From: Bacillaceae bacterium OF18-1A
Lineage (GTDB): Bacteria; Bacillota; Bacilli; Bacillales; Bacillaceae_G
Direction: 5' to 3'
Assembly (NCBI GenBank): GCA_027694045.1
Contig: JAQEWB010000006.1
Location: forward strand, 1-64,000
DNA: 64,000 bases
The notes under the pieces are model-generated. The model saw only the letters and a program-made list of their open reading frames with translations. It did no database searches and was not told the origin of the DNA. How positions within the stretch are numbered: position 1 is the first letter of the stretch; the number at the start of each line of letters is the position of its first letter. This document shows positions 1 through 9,631 of this stretch, piece by piece. The position numbers were made by a program, and so were the translations under genes.

Positions 1-42
1 TACTCAGCCTTATCCATTTACACAGACTTCTTGACGGAACCA

Positions 43-91
43 ATATATTTCAAGAATCGCTGATATATTTGGAGTTGTGATCGATATATTT
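43..91. repeat. Three helically phased ATATATTT repeats
   Basis: ATATATTT occurs at 43, 63 and 84, a spacing of 20-21 bp or about two helical turns. No gene lies in bases 1-193. The repeats may be regulator sites or simply AT-rich spacer; what they serve is not visible because the window starts here. Confidence 0.25.
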
Positions 92-147
92 TAAAAAATC
101 ACTCGTATAATTTCATTTGGTAAGGAATTGTTCAATGAAGAGAAAGA

Positions 148-183
148 AGAGGAGGTGTCATAATGGACATCGCCTCTTCTTCG
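148..183 (-). terminator. Terminator after the GNAT gene
   Basis: A 16-bp imperfect stem (AAGAAGAGG... with ...CCTCTTCTT) lies just past the stop of the minus-strand GNAT gene, and the minus strand then runs into a pyrimidine-rich stretch. The T-run is weak. Confidence 0.5.
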
Positions 184-193
184 AGTGTAGTAA

Positions 194-889
194 TTAGCGT
201 CTAAATTTCACAATGAAAGTATCGTCTGTTTTTTCCATCTCATATCCAAAGTAACCTTCCGAAAGCAACGCCTGCTGTCCGCCAGCATCACTCATTGGAA
301 CACTTTTAATATCCGTCCATTCTCTTTCGATGTCCTTACGCAATTCCTTCACAAAAATATACCGCATACTACCACTATACTTTTCCTTCAATGCAGCAAT
401 CTCCATCCTTTGCGCAAACTTATCCTTCAAACTTGGAATGTTAAAAGGAGCAACCGTACAGCAAACATAATCATATTTGCCATCTTTTTTTTGTAATTCA
501 TCCATGATGACTGTCGCTAATATTTTTTGCATGCCATTTCCGCGGCAGTTCGGATGAACGTTTGAGATTTCTTGATAGATGACGCGGTGTAGTTCACCTT
601 CTGATAGGCCAATATCAAGTCCTAAATGCTCGTCATCGATAGGAGGGACGAGTAGGGCACGAAATGCGATAAGTTCGTTTTTGATAAAGGCACCAATCAT
701 CATGCCGTTTCCTTCTAAAATGTATTGAAATTCTTCTTGTGAGAGTGGTTGTAAACGACCTTTATCTTCTAGTGCTTCAACTACAACGTTTTGTAGTGAT
801 AAAATTTGTCCGATATGCTTACTTGATAGTAATGTAACGTGAAATGACTCGTTATTTTGTTTTAATGCACCTTCATATAGAACTGTCAT
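194..889 (-). CDS. GNAT-family N-acyltransferase, possible amino-acid N-succinyltransferase
   Basis: A 231-aa protein of the GNAT superfamily, which transfers an acyl group from acyl-CoA to an amine. The acyl-CoA-binding motif A is visible as VHPNCRGNGMQ at about residues 111-121 (R-G-N-G loop). The protein is longer than a minimal GNAT domain, with a C-terminal extension of unknown role. ATG start with AGGAGG about 8 nt upstream. It lies 14 bp downstream of the racemase gene on the same strand, so the two are probably co-transcribed. N-succinyl amino-acid racemases are known to be partnered with a succinyltransferase and an M20 desuccinylase, so succinylation of D-amino acids is a reasonable inference. 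The substrate is not provable from sequence. Confidence 0.8.
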   Translation of the reverse strand: MTVLYEGALKQNNESFHVTLLSSKHIGQILSLQNVVVEALEDKGRLQPLSQEEFQYILEGNGMMIGAFIKNELIAFRALLVPPIDDEHLGLDIGLSEGELHRVIYQEISNVHPNCRGNGMQKILATVIMDELQKKDGKYDYVCCTVAPFNIPSLKDKFAQRMEIAALKEKYSGSMRYIFVKELRKDIEREWTDIKSVPMSDAGGQQALLSEGYFGYEMEKTDDTFIVKFRR

Positions 890-903
890 GTATGAGTCCT
901 CCT

Positions 904-2013
904 TTAGCGTACAACGTCTTGAAAGACGGTTAGTTCTTGTAGTGTATCTTCATTTATTTCAATACCTAGTCCTGGCTTTTCGTTTAAACGAATGAATGGC
1001 ACGTCGTAATGTAAGTTACCAATGTCTTTCGTGAATTTTAATGGCCCTGTTAGCTCAACGCTCGTAATGATTTTCTTTGAGAAAGCGACATGGAATCCTG
1101 CGGAAGAGGCAACGGATGATTCGACCATTGATCCGACTTGGCATTCAATACCAGCCATTTCAGCTTGATGAGCAAGTTTTACAGCTTGATATATGCCGCC
1201 GCACTTCATTAGTTTTATATTTACTTTATCAGCTGCATCTAATTTTATAATTTGGCGCATTTCACGAGAACTTTTTAGTCCTTCATCAATCATAAGCGGA
1301 AGGTCTGTTTTAGAACGAATATGAGCCATTGCGTCAATATCGTCAGCTACTACAGGTTGCTCAATCCAGTCGACGTTTAAATGTCCTAATGAACGAAGCG
1401 CAGTTAATGTGTTTGCACTATTTTTCCAACCTTGGTTGACATCAACACGAATGGCGATGTCATTTCCTACACATTCACGTACAGCTTCAATTCTTTTTAC
1501 ATCTTCTTGTACATTTGTGCCGACTTTCATTTTGAAAGATTGGTAACCTTTCTGAATCATAGAAGAAGCTTCTTCAGCCATATCTTCTGGATCAGCGATG
1601 CTTAAGACGTGAGTAACGGGGAACTCATCATGGTAGCGCCCACCAATTAATTGATATACAGGTTGATTTAGCTTTTTGCCCATTATGTCAAAACAAGCAA
1701 TATCAATCGCAGCTTTTGCTGTTGGTACACCGTAAATAGTATTGTCCATCATATCGTGTATTTTTTCGATATTCATTGGATTTTTTCCGATAAGAGCAGG
1801 AGCTAGCGTATGTTTTAAGGTGTGGAAAGTACTTTCCCATGATTCACCTGTGACGTGATCATCAGCGACTCCTTCGCCGTAACCGATAATACCTTCATCT
1901 GTTTCCATTTTGATGATAATAGAAGGCATATCAGAATAAGAACCATAACTAATAACAAACGGATCGCGAAGTGGTAAACGAATTGCGTAAAGATGAATAG
2001 CTGTAATTTTCAT
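904..2013 (-). CDS. Enolase-superfamily racemase: N-succinyl-Arg/Lys racemase / dipeptide epimerase type
   Basis: A 369-aa member of the muconate-lactonizing-enzyme subgroup. The N-terminal capping domain is followed by a TIM barrel with the expected acid/base and metal residues: KMKVG (K-x-K), DVNQGW, IEQPV, DEGLKS and GSMVESS. Automatic annotation would call it L-Ala-D/L-Glu epimerase (ykfB). However, the B. cereus ATCC 14579 protein at the corresponding locus (BC0371, recalled from the literature) was shown to racemize N-succinyl-Arg and N-succinyl-Lys. The GNAT gene downstream and the M20 hydrolase nearby support that reading over murein-peptide use. ATG start, SD GGAAGGGG. Confidence 0.85.
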   Translation of the reverse strand: MKITAIHLYAIRLPLRDPFVISYGSYSDMPSIIIKMETDEGIIGYGEGVADDHVTGESWESTFHTLKHTLAPALIGKNPMNIEKIHDMMDNTIYGVPTAKAAIDIACFDIMGKKLNQPVYQLIGGRYHDEFPVTHVLSIADPEDMAEEASSMIQKGYQSFKMKVGTNVQEDVKRIEAVRECVGNDIAIRVDVNQGWKNSANTLTALRSLGHLNVDWIEQPVVADDIDAMAHIRSKTDLPLMIDEGLKSSREMRQIIKLDAADKVNIKLMKCGGIYQAVKLAHQAEMAGIECQVGSMVESSVASSAGFHVAFSKKIITSVELTGPLKFTKDIGNLHYDVPFIRLNEKPGLGIEINEDTLQELTVFQDVVR

Positions 2014-2106
2014 TGAATAAAGACCCCTTCCTGTTTACAATGGTTTTGTACATTTGATATAGTTGACGTTAAATAGTCGTTAATTAATGATAAGGAGTTA
2101 GAGAAA
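2014..2106. promoter_or_regulatory. Divergent intergenic region between racemase and regulator genes
   Basis: 93 bp separate the divergent starts and must carry both promoters. SD sequences are visible on both sides (GGAAGGGG on the minus strand, AAGGAG on the plus strand). I see no convincing operator. Confidence 0.4.
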
Positions 2107-3378
2107 ATGATAATAAAAATTGCAGTTGTCGGTTCAAAGGAGTTTATAGAGGATCTTTTACCTATTGCTCATAAAGTAGAAGAAATAGAGATTGATCCAT
2201 ATATTTACCTTCATCCGGCTGAATCTTCTGAAATATTAAAGCGTTTAAAACCTTGTGATGTTATCTTTTTCTCGGGTGCCCTACCTTATTATATGGCAAA
2301 AGAAATAAGAGAACAATTACGAATTCCAAGTACGTACTTACAGCAAGACGAGACAACGGTCGCATCGTCACTCCTTTCTATAATATATCATCAAAGCATT
2401 CAACCTCATAAAATTTCAATTGATTTAGTAGATCGTACATTTATTACAAATGTGTTCCATGATATCGGTCTGAAAGAAACGCCACAAGTAATGGATTATG
2501 AAAATATGTTGTGGAGTAAAGGCGAAATAAATAGAGTCATCGATTTCCATGTAGCTAAGTATCAATCAGGAGATTCGGATTTAGCTTTAACTAGTATTCA
2601 CGCTGTTTATGATGAACTTCAAAAAATAGGTATTCCTTCAGAGCGTATGATAGATCCGACGCAATCCATTATACATGGGTTAAAAGATGCAAAAATAAAA
2701 GCCGAGTTAGCAAAAAGCCATTCAGCAACTGTTGGTGCTTGCATTATATCCTTTATGGAGATACAAGAAAGCTCGCTTGAACAATTAAATCTAGTTTCAA
2801 AAGAATTACGTGGTTCATTTAAACAAGTTGATGAAATGACATTTATTTTGTATACGACTCGCGGTGATATTGAATCGAGTATAAAAACAAATATGATAGA
2901 TAACGTATTTATGAGTATAGAAGGTAGGATAGCTATTGGTTTTGGTTACGGGAAAACTGTGAAAGAAGCGGAGCAAAATGCTAAAATCGCTCAAGGTTTC
3001 GCGAAGAATAATCCAATAGATCATTGTTTTTATATACTAACAAGTGAGAAGGAACTATTTGGTCCATTTCCGAAAGAACAGAGAGTACAAAGTTTGAAAA
3101 ATGCTAACCCAGAATTAATGAAAATAGCGAAGGAAACGAAGCTTAGTCCAGCAAACTTGTCAAAAATTATTCAGTTTAGTCAATCACACCCATCAATAAA
3201 ATTTACAGCGGCAGATCTTTCTGAGTACTTACAAGTAACGCGGCGATCAACAGAAAGGTTGTTAAAGAAATTAGTTGATTACGGGTATGCCCATATTTGC
3301 GGCGAGGAAATGCCCTATCAACAAGGGCGTCCTCGCGCAATATATGAACTGAATTTACCACTATTTTTAAGCTTCTAG
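2107..3378 (+). CDS. Transcriptional regulator with C-terminal winged-helix domain
   Basis: A 423-aa cytoplasmic protein. The first half (IAVVGSKEFIEDLLPIAHKV...) looks like an alpha/beta ligand-sensing domain. The middle (about 200-310) resembles a degenerate nucleotidyl-cyclase-like fold without GGDEF catalytic residues. The C-terminal about 70 residues (KFTAADLSEYLQVTRRSTERLLKKLVDYGY) form a helix-turn-helix. It is divergent from the racemase operon, so it is probably its regulator; the signal is unknown. Its 3' end overlaps the convergent antiporter gene by 12 bp. ATG start with AAGGAG about 10 nt upstream. Confidence 0.7.
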   Translation: MIIKIAVVGSKEFIEDLLPIAHKVEEIEIDPYIYLHPAESSEILKRLKPCDVIFFSGALPYYMAKEIREQLRIPSTYLQQDETTVASSLLSIIYHQSIQPHKISIDLVDRTFITNVFHDIGLKETPQVMDYENMLWSKGEINRVIDFHVAKYQSGDSDLALTSIHAVYDELQKIGIPSERMIDPTQSIIHGLKDAKIKAELAKSHSATVGACIISFMEIQESSLEQLNLVSKELRGSFKQVDEMTFILYTTRGDIESSIKTNMIDNVFMSIEGRIAIGFGYGKTVKEAEQNAKIAQGFAKNNPIDHCFYILTSEKELFGPFPKEQRVQSLKNANPELMKIAKETKLSPANLSKIIQFSQSHPSIKFTAADLSEYLQVTRRSTERLLKKLVDYGYAHICGEEMPYQQGRPRAIYELNLPLFLSF

Positions 3379-4788
3379 TTGAGCCTTTTGTTTTTTCAGT
3401 AGTTCAGCTTTTTCAATGTCTGATAGTTTTACAATTGTGAAACCAGTTATGCCGTAAATGATTGAAATAATAGGTACGATGAAATTCAAGATAGCATAAG
3501 GAGCATACTCAAATGCACCTACGCCAAGTGTTGCTAGAATAAATACACCGCACGTATTCCAAGGGACGAAGACAGAAGTTAACGTCCCGCCATCTTCTAA
3601 TGCTCTGGATAAATTTTTAGAGTGTAGTCCTTTTTCTGTGTAGGCATTTGCGTACATTCTTGAAGGAACAACAATCGAAATATATTGTTCAGAGCAAGTA
3701 AGATTTGTTGCAAAACAAGATGCGATAGTAGAAGCGATAAGTCCCTTTGCTGATGTCGCTAATTTTAAAATTTGATTTACAATTGCGCGAAGAATTCCAG
3801 TATGTTCTAATACTCCGCCGAAAGTCATAGCGACAATCGTCATAGAAACTGTATTCATCATCGAATCTAAGCCACCGCGGTTAAATAGTTCGTCTACTAG
3901 CTTGTTTCCAGTGTCTATGACAAATCCAGCTTGGAGTGCACCGACAGAGGCTGAGACAGAACCACCTTGAATAAAGACTTGTGATAAAAATCCTAAAATA
4001 ATCCCTACGAGAATAGCTGGTATAGCTGGCACTTTTTTAGCGACCAATACCATAACGACTACAGGTATGATTAATAGGAAAGGTGAGATAACAAAGTTTT
4101 GTTGCAAGACTTGTAATGTTTGATCGATGCTTTTCGCATCAATATTGTTAGCGCCGAAGCTTCTTCCTAAGAAAGCGTAGACGATAAGAGTAATGATTAA
4201 ACCTGGAATTGTAGTAAATAACATGTGACGAATATGAGCGAATAAATCTGTATTTGTTAATCCTGCGGCTAAGTTCGTTGTGTCTGAAAGCGGTGACATT
4301 TTATCACCAAAGTAAGAGCCTGAAATAATGGCACCCGCAACCATTGGAGCTGGGATACCCATACTTAGGCCAATACCCATTCCGGCAACACCGATTGTAC
4401 CCATTGTAGACCAAGAGCTACCAATCGCTAATGCAACGATAGAACAGATAATTGTAATTGAAACTAAAAATAGTGATGGAGTTAACAGTTTTAAACCGTA
4501 ATAAATCATTGTTGCGACGATTCCGCCGCCAATCCAAGCACCAATTGTTAAGCCAACAAGAATAATAATGACTATAGCTGGTAATGCAAGTCGAATTCCT
4601 TTATACATTGCCTCTTCAATATCATTCCATTTGTAACCGTAACGCCAAGCAACGATAGAAGCAACGGTTGTACCAATAATAAGTGGGACATGAGGGCTTT
4701 GCTCTAATACAACAATTGTGACCATCATAACTGCAACTGTAATGATAATAGGGATCATTGCTACTCCAAAAGGTATTTCTTTTTTCAT
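3367..4788 (-). CDS. nhaC: NhaC-family Na+/H+ antiporter-like transporter
   Basis: A 473-aa integral membrane protein with about 11-12 hydrophobic helices, of the NhaC family (which includes Na+/H+ antiporters and Na+-coupled organic-acid exchangers such as MleN). The start at 4788 (MKKEIPFGVAM) is preferred over an upstream in-frame ATG at 4884, because GGAGGCAG lies directly before it and the upstream extension is not membrane-like. It sits between the racemase regulator and the M20 hydrolase, so it may move an amino acid or its acyl derivative rather than only Na+. That is inference from context. Confidence 0.85.
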   Translation of the reverse strand: MKKEIPFGVAMIPIIITVAVMMVTIVVLEQSPHVPLIIGTTVASIVAWRYGYKWNDIEEAMYKGIRLALPAIVIIILVGLTIGAWIGGGIVATMIYYGLKLLTPSLFLVSITIICSIVALAIGSSWSTMGTIGVAGMGIGLSMGIPAPMVAGAIISGSYFGDKMSPLSDTTNLAAGLTNTDLFAHIRHMLFTTIPGLIITLIVYAFLGRSFGANNIDAKSIDQTLQVLQQNFVISPFLLIIPVVVMVLVAKKVPAIPAILVGIILGFLSQVFIQGGSVSASVGALQAGFVIDTGNKLVDELFNRGGLDSMMNTVSMTIVAMTFGGVLEHTGILRAIVNQILKLATSAKGLIASTIASCFATNLTCSEQYISIVVPSRMYANAYTEKGLHSKNLSRALEDGGTLTSVFVPWNTCGVFILATLGVGAFEYAPYAILNFIVPIISIIYGITGFTIVKLSDIEKAELLKKQKAQLEA

Positions 4789-5077
4789 AAACTGCCTCCT
4801 TATTATGTTTGTTTTTATTTTTAGAATTGTCGCAAAATAGACGCTTATTAGGCTATAATAACTAAAGATATATGTAAGCGTCAATATAAAAACAGAAAAT
4901 AAAGAACATTCTATTTGTATGGATATTTTTGTAAAATGATACAGGGGTATAGATGAATAGCATTTAAAAATAAATAATTGACTTTTTTCTTAAAATTCAA
5001 TATGTTCATAAAAACATCTGTTTTTCATAAGTATAATTAACCTGAATGGTTTGTAATTTGGGAAGGAGAATGAAACT

Positions 5078-6193
5078 TTGAAAACATTAGAACTACAAGA
5101 GCGTTTAACAGAAATTTTTCAACATTTACATGAAAACCCTGAAGTAAGTTGGAAAGAGTATGAAACGACAGCGTATATTACTAACTTTTTAAAAGAAGAA
5201 GGAATTTCATATAAAACATTTGATGATTGCCCAGGCGTAATCGCTGAGATTGGTACTGGGAATCCGGTTATTGCGATCCGTGCTGATATGGATGCACTTT
5301 GGCAAGAAGTGAATGGAGAATTTAAGGCGAATCATTCGTGTGGTCACGATGCTCATATGACGATTGTAATGGGGCTTATTTTGCAATTAAAGACTATGAG
5401 ATGGAAAAACGGTACAGTTAGATTTATTTTTCAGCCAGCAGAAGAGAAGGGGAATGGTGCTTTAAAGATGGTAGAAAAAGGCGCTGTAGATGATGCTGAT
5501 TTCTTATTTGGTGTTCATTTAAGGCCGATTGAAGAATTACCTTTGAAACAAGCCGCTCCATCTATTCGCCACGGAGCAGCAGGATTTTTAGAAGGCACGA
5601 TTCATGGGGAAGATGCGCATGGCGCAAGACCACATCAAGGTGTGAATGCGATTGATGTCATTTCGATGATTAATATCGGTTTGAAAAATATATGGCTGCC
5701 ACCACAAAGTTCATATTCGGTGAAGATGACGAGGTGTCAAGCTGGTGGAGAAAATTTGAATATTATACCAGGTAACGGTCATTTTAGTTTAGATGTAAGA
5801 GCAGAGAACAATAATCTACTAGAAGAATTGAAGAGAAAGATAGAGCATGTAATAGAATCAGCTGCATCGATGGGATCGAAAACTTCATATGAATGGATTG
5901 ATCTTGCACCAGGGGCGGAAGTGTCAGAAGAAGCTGAACGTTTCATGCGTAAAGGCATTCTCGAAGTATATGGAGCAGAGCAATGTACAGGGCCGCTTTA
6001 TACGACAGGAAGCGATGATTTCCATTACTACACAGTGAAAAGGCCGCATTTAAAAGCTGTCATGCTTGGACTAGGGGCAAACTTACAACCTGGATTACAC
6101 CATCCGTATATGAAGTTTGATCATAGTTGTATTATGGATGGAGTAGAAATATTGAAACAAGCTGTATTGAAAGTGATAGAGGACAGGGGCTAG
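5078..6193 (+). CDS. M20-family amidohydrolase (N-acyl amino-acid deacylase type)
   Basis: A 371-aa metal-dependent hydrolase. Di-metal ligand motifs are visible: IRADMDAL, SCGHDAHM, the catalytic PAEEKGNGA, and a C-terminal HHPYMKFD histidine. The dimerisation domain is inserted around residues 175-285. TTG start (MKTLELQ) 8 nt after GGAAGGAG. In racemization loci of this type the hydrolase removes the succinyl group to release the L-amino acid. Related enzymes are annotated as N-acetyl-diaminopimelate deacetylase or hippurate hydrolase, so the exact acyl group is undecided. Confidence 0.85.
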   Translation: MKTLELQERLTEIFQHLHENPEVSWKEYETTAYITNFLKEEGISYKTFDDCPGVIAEIGTGNPVIAIRADMDALWQEVNGEFKANHSCGHDAHMTIVMGLILQLKTMRWKNGTVRFIFQPAEEKGNGALKMVEKGAVDDADFLFGVHLRPIEELPLKQAAPSIRHGAAGFLEGTIHGEDAHGARPHQGVNAIDVISMINIGLKNIWLPPQSSYSVKMTRCQAGGENLNIIPGNGHFSLDVRAENNNLLEELKRKIEHVIESAASMGSKTSYEWIDLAPGAEVSEEAERFMRKGILEVYGAEQCTGPLYTTGSDDFHYYTVKRPHLKAVMLGLGANLQPGLHHPYMKFDHSCIMDGVEILKQAVLKVIEDRG

Positions 6194-6211
6194 AGAGCTC
6201 CTGTTTTTTTA
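6183..6211 (+). terminator. Terminator after the M20 gene
   Basis: A 9-bp stem (ACAGGGGCT with AGCTCCTGT, one G-T pair) overlaps the stop codon and is followed by seven T. Confidence 0.8.
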
Positions 6212-6312
6212 TTAAGTCCATATAATTTCACGTATCAAGTGATTTCACAAGAAATGAGTATCGAGTACATGGTGTATAATAATAAGTACCATTTTTTAAT
6301 AGGAGAAAACGA

Positions 6313-6921
6313 ATGAACGAACAATATTACGATGCAGTTTTACATATAAAAACAGCCGGTGAGCAAAAAGGATTTAACAAGTCTATGCATTATCACCGCT
6401 ATGAACCGACGCCGTATAGCGGGTTAGATGAGTTATTGAATCAATATGAAATACGAAGTAGTGACCGAATTGTAGACTTTGGGTGCGGAAAAGGGCGATT
6501 AAACTTTTATATGCATCATAAATGTGGTGCTTCAGCAGTTGGAATTGAAATGAATGAAGAGTTTTATAAAGAAGCGATGGATAATCGAGATCGTTATGCA
6601 CGAAAGGCACGAAACAGTAAGGGGAAAATTCAATTCCAATGTTGTTTAGCGCAGGAATATGAGATTGATCCACATGATAATAGGTTTTATTTCTTTAATC
6701 CATTTTCTGTACAAGTGTTTATGAATGTAGTAAATAACATTTTACTTTCGGTAGAAGAATTGGAGAGAGAAGTGGATATTATTTTATATTATCCTTCTGA
6801 AGATTATATTTTCTTCTTAGAAAATCAGACTGCATTTGAGCTGAAGAAAGAAGTTAGATTGCCAGGTGCTTATGAGAAGAATGGGAATGAGAGGTTTTTA
6901 GTTTATACATTAGGGTTATAA
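6313..6921 (+). CDS. SAM-dependent methyltransferase
   Basis: A 202-aa class I methyltransferase. SAM-binding motif I is IVDFGCGKGRL (about residues 54-64) and the acidic end of strand 2 is GIEMNEEF. FFNPFS fills the position of the usual motif IV. The target is unknown. It appears to be a single-gene unit: a terminator precedes it by about 100 bp and a bidirectional terminator follows. ATG start after AGGAG (about 8 nt). Confidence 0.8.
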   Translation: MNEQYYDAVLHIKTAGEQKGFNKSMHYHRYEPTPYSGLDELLNQYEIRSSDRIVDFGCGKGRLNFYMHHKCGASAVGIEMNEEFYKEAMDNRDRYARKARNSKGKIQFQCCLAQEYEIDPHDNRFYFFNPFSVQVFMNVVNNILLSVEELEREVDIILYYPSEDYIFFLENQTAFELKKEVRLPGAYEKNGNERFLVYTLGL

Positions 6922-6954
6922 AAAAAAGCAGGTGCATTGGCACCTGCTTTTTTA
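6922..6954. terminator. Bidirectional terminator, methyltransferase/ahpF
   Basis: A perfect hairpin (AAAAAAGCAGGTGC / GCACCTGCTTTTTT) with A and T runs on both sides lies between convergent genes. Confidence 0.9.
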
Positions 6955-6970
6955 ACTCACGTCTATATAA

Positions 6971-8497
6971 TTAGTTACGGATTAAGTAATCAAATGCACC
7001 TAAAGCTGCGTTTGCACCTGAACCCATAGAGATGATGATTTGCTTGTACGGATTATTTGTACAGTCACCTGCAGCAAACACTCCTGGTACGTTTGTAGCG
7101 CCATGCTTGTCTGTTACGATTTCACCGCGAGCGCGTTCAACTGTTTCGCCTAACCAGTCTGTGTTTGGCACAAGACCGATTTGTACGAATACACCTTGTA
7201 ATTCAACGTGATGAACTTCTTCAGTTTCACGATCGATGTAAGAAATACCGTTTACTTTGTCAGTACCAGTAATTTCTTTCGTTTGAACGTTTTTCAAAAC
7301 AGTTACGTTTGGTAAGCTGTTAAGACGCTCTTGTAATACAGCATCAGCTTTTAATTCTGGCATGAACTCAAGAACAGTTACGTGCTTAACGATACCCGCT
7401 AAGTCGATAGCTGCTTCGATACCAGAGTTACCGCCACCGATAACTGCTACGTCTTTTCCAGTGAATAATGGACCGTCACAGTGTGGGCAGTATGCTACAC
7501 CTTTATTTTTGAACTCAGCTTCACCTGGTACGCCAACATTACGCCAGCGAGCACCTGTAGAAACGATTACGCTCTTACTTTTCAGAATGGCGCCGTTTTC
7601 AAGTTCCACTTCAATAAGTTCTTTTTTCTCTAAACGTTTCGCACGTTGTAGATTCATTACATCGATGTCGTATTCTTTTACGTGCTCTTCAAGGCTTGCT
7701 ACTAGCTTAGGACCTTCAGTCTTTTTCACGCTGATGAAGTTCTCAATGCCCATAGTATCCATTACTTGACCACCGAAGCGCTCAGCAACGATACCAGTGC
7801 GGATGCCTTTACGTGCTGCGTAAATTGCTGCACTTGCACCAGCAGGGCCGCCACCAACAACAAGAACATCGTATGGATCTTTATCAGAAAGCTCTGATGC
7901 ATCTGGACCGTTACCCATTTTAGCTAAAATTTCTTCAAGTGTCATACGACCGCTTCCGAAAGATTCGCCGTTTAGGTAAACAGTTGGTACTGCCATGATG
8001 TCTTTGCTTTCTACTTCCTCTTTGAATGCAGCGCCATCAATCATAGTATGTGTAATACTAGAGTTAAGAACGCTCATTACGTTAAGAGCTTGTACAACAT
8101 CAGGACAGTTATGACAACTTAGGCTGATATAAGATTCAAAATGATATTCGCCTTGAATGTTTTTAATTTGATCGATTAATTTTTGTTCAACTTTTGGAGC
8201 GCGTCCACTTACTTGTAGTAAAGCTAACACTAATGAAGTAAATTCGTGTCCTAATGGAATACCAGCGAATACAACACCAGTGTCTTCACCAGGGCGATTT
8301 ACGCTAAAGCTTGGTGTTCTCTCTAGTTCAGCTTTTTCTACTGTAATCTTAGACGACATAGTAGCTAACTCATCTACTAGAGCTAACATATCTTTAGATA
8401 CGTTGTCGTCTCCAGCGCTTACTTTAAGTAAAATATCGTTCTCCATTAATTGAAGGTATTGGGATAGTTGTGTTTTTATATCTGCATCTAGTATCAT
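6971..8497 (-). CDS. ahpF: Alkyl hydroperoxide reductase subunit F
   Basis: A 508-aa flavoprotein that passes NADH electrons to AhpC. The N-terminal double-thioredoxin-fold region carries the CHNC redox pair (about residues 128-131). The FAD-binding [12 protein letters not shown] follows at about 207, then an NAD domain with [12 protein letters not shown] and the second redox pair CPHC (about 337-340). The C-terminal [10 protein letters not shown] contacts FAD. Length is normal for the family. It lies 14 bp after ahpC and is co-transcribed from the PerR-boxed promoter. Confidence 0.98.
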   Translation of the reverse strand: MILDADIKTQLSQYLQLMENDILLKVSAGDDNVSKDMLALVDELATMSSKITVEKAELERTPSFSVNRPGEDTGVVFAGIPLGHEFTSLVLALLQVSGRAPKVEQKLIDQIKNIQGEYHFESYISLSCHNCPDVVQALNVMSVLNSSITHTMIDGAAFKEEVESKDIMAVPTVYLNGESFGSGRMTLEEILAKMGNGPDASELSDKDPYDVLVVGGGPAGASAAIYAARKGIRTGIVAERFGGQVMDTMGIENFISVKKTEGPKLVASLEEHVKEYDIDVMNLQRAKRLEKKELIEVELENGAILKSKSVIVSTGARWRNVGVPGEAEFKNKGVAYCPHCDGPLFTGKDVAVIGGGNSGIEAAIDLAGIVKHVTVLEFMPELKADAVLQERLNSLPNVTVLKNVQTKEITGTDKVNGISYIDRETEEVHHVELQGVFVQIGLVPNTDWLGETVERARGEIVTDKHGATNVPGVFAAGDCTNNPYKQIIISMGSGANAALGAFDYLIRN

Positions 8498-8511
8498 TTT
8501 GATCGAACTCC

Positions 8512-9075
8512 TTAGATTTTGCCTACAAGGTCAAGGCTTGGTTTAAGTGTTGCAGAACCCTCTTGCCATTTAGCTGGGCAAACTTCACCTGGGTTGTTAC
8601 GTACGTATTGAGCTGCTTTAATTTTGTTAACAAGAATGCTTGCGTCACGGCCGATACCGTCAGCATTGATTTCCATAGATTGGATAACACCGTCTGGATC
8701 GATAATGAATGTACCACGAGCAGCAAGACCTTCTTCTTCCATTAAAACGTTGAAGTTTGTAGTGATTGTGCGAGTTGGGTCACCAATCATAATGTATTCG
8801 ATTTTGCCGATAGTTTCTGAGCTATCATGCCATGCTTTGTGAGTGAAGTGAGTATCTGTAGATACAGAGTATACTTCAACGCCTAACTCTTTAAGAGTTG
8901 CGTATTGGTTTTGTAAGTCTTCAAGTTCAGTTGGGCAAACGAATGTGAAGTCTGCTGGGTAGAAACAAACTACGCTCCATTTTCCTTTTAAACTTTCGTC
9001 AGTAACTTGGATAAATTCTCCATTATGGTAAGCATTAGCTTTAAACGGTTTTACTTCTGTTCCGATTAATAACAT
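8512..9075 (-). CDS. ahpC: Alkyl hydroperoxide reductase subunit C (typical 2-Cys peroxiredoxin)
   Basis: A 187-aa peroxiredoxin reducing H2O2, organic peroxides and peroxynitrite. The peroxidatic Cys47 is in DFTFVCPTE and the resolving Cys is in GEVCPAKW (about residue 166). Full length. ATG start with AGGAGG about 7 nt upstream. First gene of the ahpCF operon, regulated by PerR from the box at 9149-9163. Confidence 0.98.
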   Translation of the reverse strand: MLLIGTEVKPFKANAYHNGEFIQVTDESLKGKWSVVCFYPADFTFVCPTELEDLQNQYATLKELGVEVYSVSTDTHFTHKAWHDSSETIGKIEYIMIGDPTRTITTNFNVLMEEEGLAARGTFIIDPDGVIQSMEINADGIGRDASILVNKIKAAQYVRNNPGEVCPAKWQEGSATLKPSLDLVGKI

Positions 9076-9148
9076 ATTAAAATTCCTCCTAAATGTTGGT
9101 TTTGAGCATCAAAAAATAGTGTGCTCATAAAATATATTTTTTAATTAA

Positions 9149-9163
9149 CTATAATAATTCTAA
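9149..9163 (-). promoter_or_regulatory. PerR box of ahpCF
   Basis: The minus strand reads TTAGAATTATTATAG, which matches 12 of 14 defined positions of the PerR consensus TTATAATNATTATAA. It lies about 75 bp upstream of ahpC and just downstream of the promoter. Confidence 0.85.
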
Positions 9164-9173
9164 TTCGATATTA

Positions 9174-9203
9174 ATTATCATATAGAAGTGGTTATTTTGT
9201 CAA
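9174..9203 (-). promoter_or_regulatory. SigA promoter of ahpCF
   Basis: On the minus strand, a perfect TTGACA (9198-9203) and GATAAT (9174-9179) are separated by 18 bp. The PerR box starts about 10 bp downstream of the -10. Confidence 0.75.
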
Positions 9204-9453
9204 GAGAATAAACCAACTTTATACCAATTTAATTAATATTTATTCTCAATTAAGACTAACAGGGAATGGAAAGGTAATTTTAAGTCTATAAATTTTAGAT
9301 GAGTAGTTGAAAGTTTAGTGTGTATGTTAGAGATAGTGTGTAAGTTTAATTTCTTAGGAAGGAGATATTTCTTAGAAGTTGTGGTTTTGAAAAGGAACTG
9401 CTTACTTCTATTTTACAAAGAATTTTGTGATAAATAAAATAAAATGAATCGGA

Positions 9454-9468
9454 AATTTTTTGAACAAT
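9454..9468 (+). promoter_or_regulatory. Possible CodY box
   Basis: AATTTTTTGAACAAT matches 12 of 15 positions of the CodY consensus AATTTTCWGAAAATT. It lies about 56 bp upstream of the drd promoter. In AT-rich DNA, chance matches at this level are common. Confidence 0.3.
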
Positions 9469-9523
9469 TTTTGTCCCCTCAAATATATAATTAGGAAGTA
9501 TATTACGATAATAGTTAGAAACA

Positions 9524-9551
9524 TTGACTCAAAGTGCTAACAAGATATAAT
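9524..9551 (+). promoter_or_regulatory. Promoter of the kinase-isomerase-aldolase operon
   Basis: TTGACT and TATAAT with a 16-bp spacer, giving a leader of about 107 nt. The rest of the 590-bp gap between ahpC and this operon shows no SAM riboswitch (no AGAGAGG...GAGGGAC core) and no ORF with an RBS. Confidence 0.65.
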
Positions 9552-9631
9552 AAAACCTAGATATACATTTCAAAAAGAAGATTATATATTTTAGGATGAA
9601 AGATTTAATCCTATTATTTTTTATAGCTTTT

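Noticed and set aside
4884..4886. Longer 505-aa start for the NhaC-type transporter
   Set aside because: The extra 32 residues are not membrane-like and the ATG lacks an SD; GGAGGCAG marks the start at 4788.
4937..4950. SigB promoter (GGGTAT at 4945)
   Set aside because: No GTTTAA-like -35 at 12-15 bp; the purine-rich match alone is not enough.
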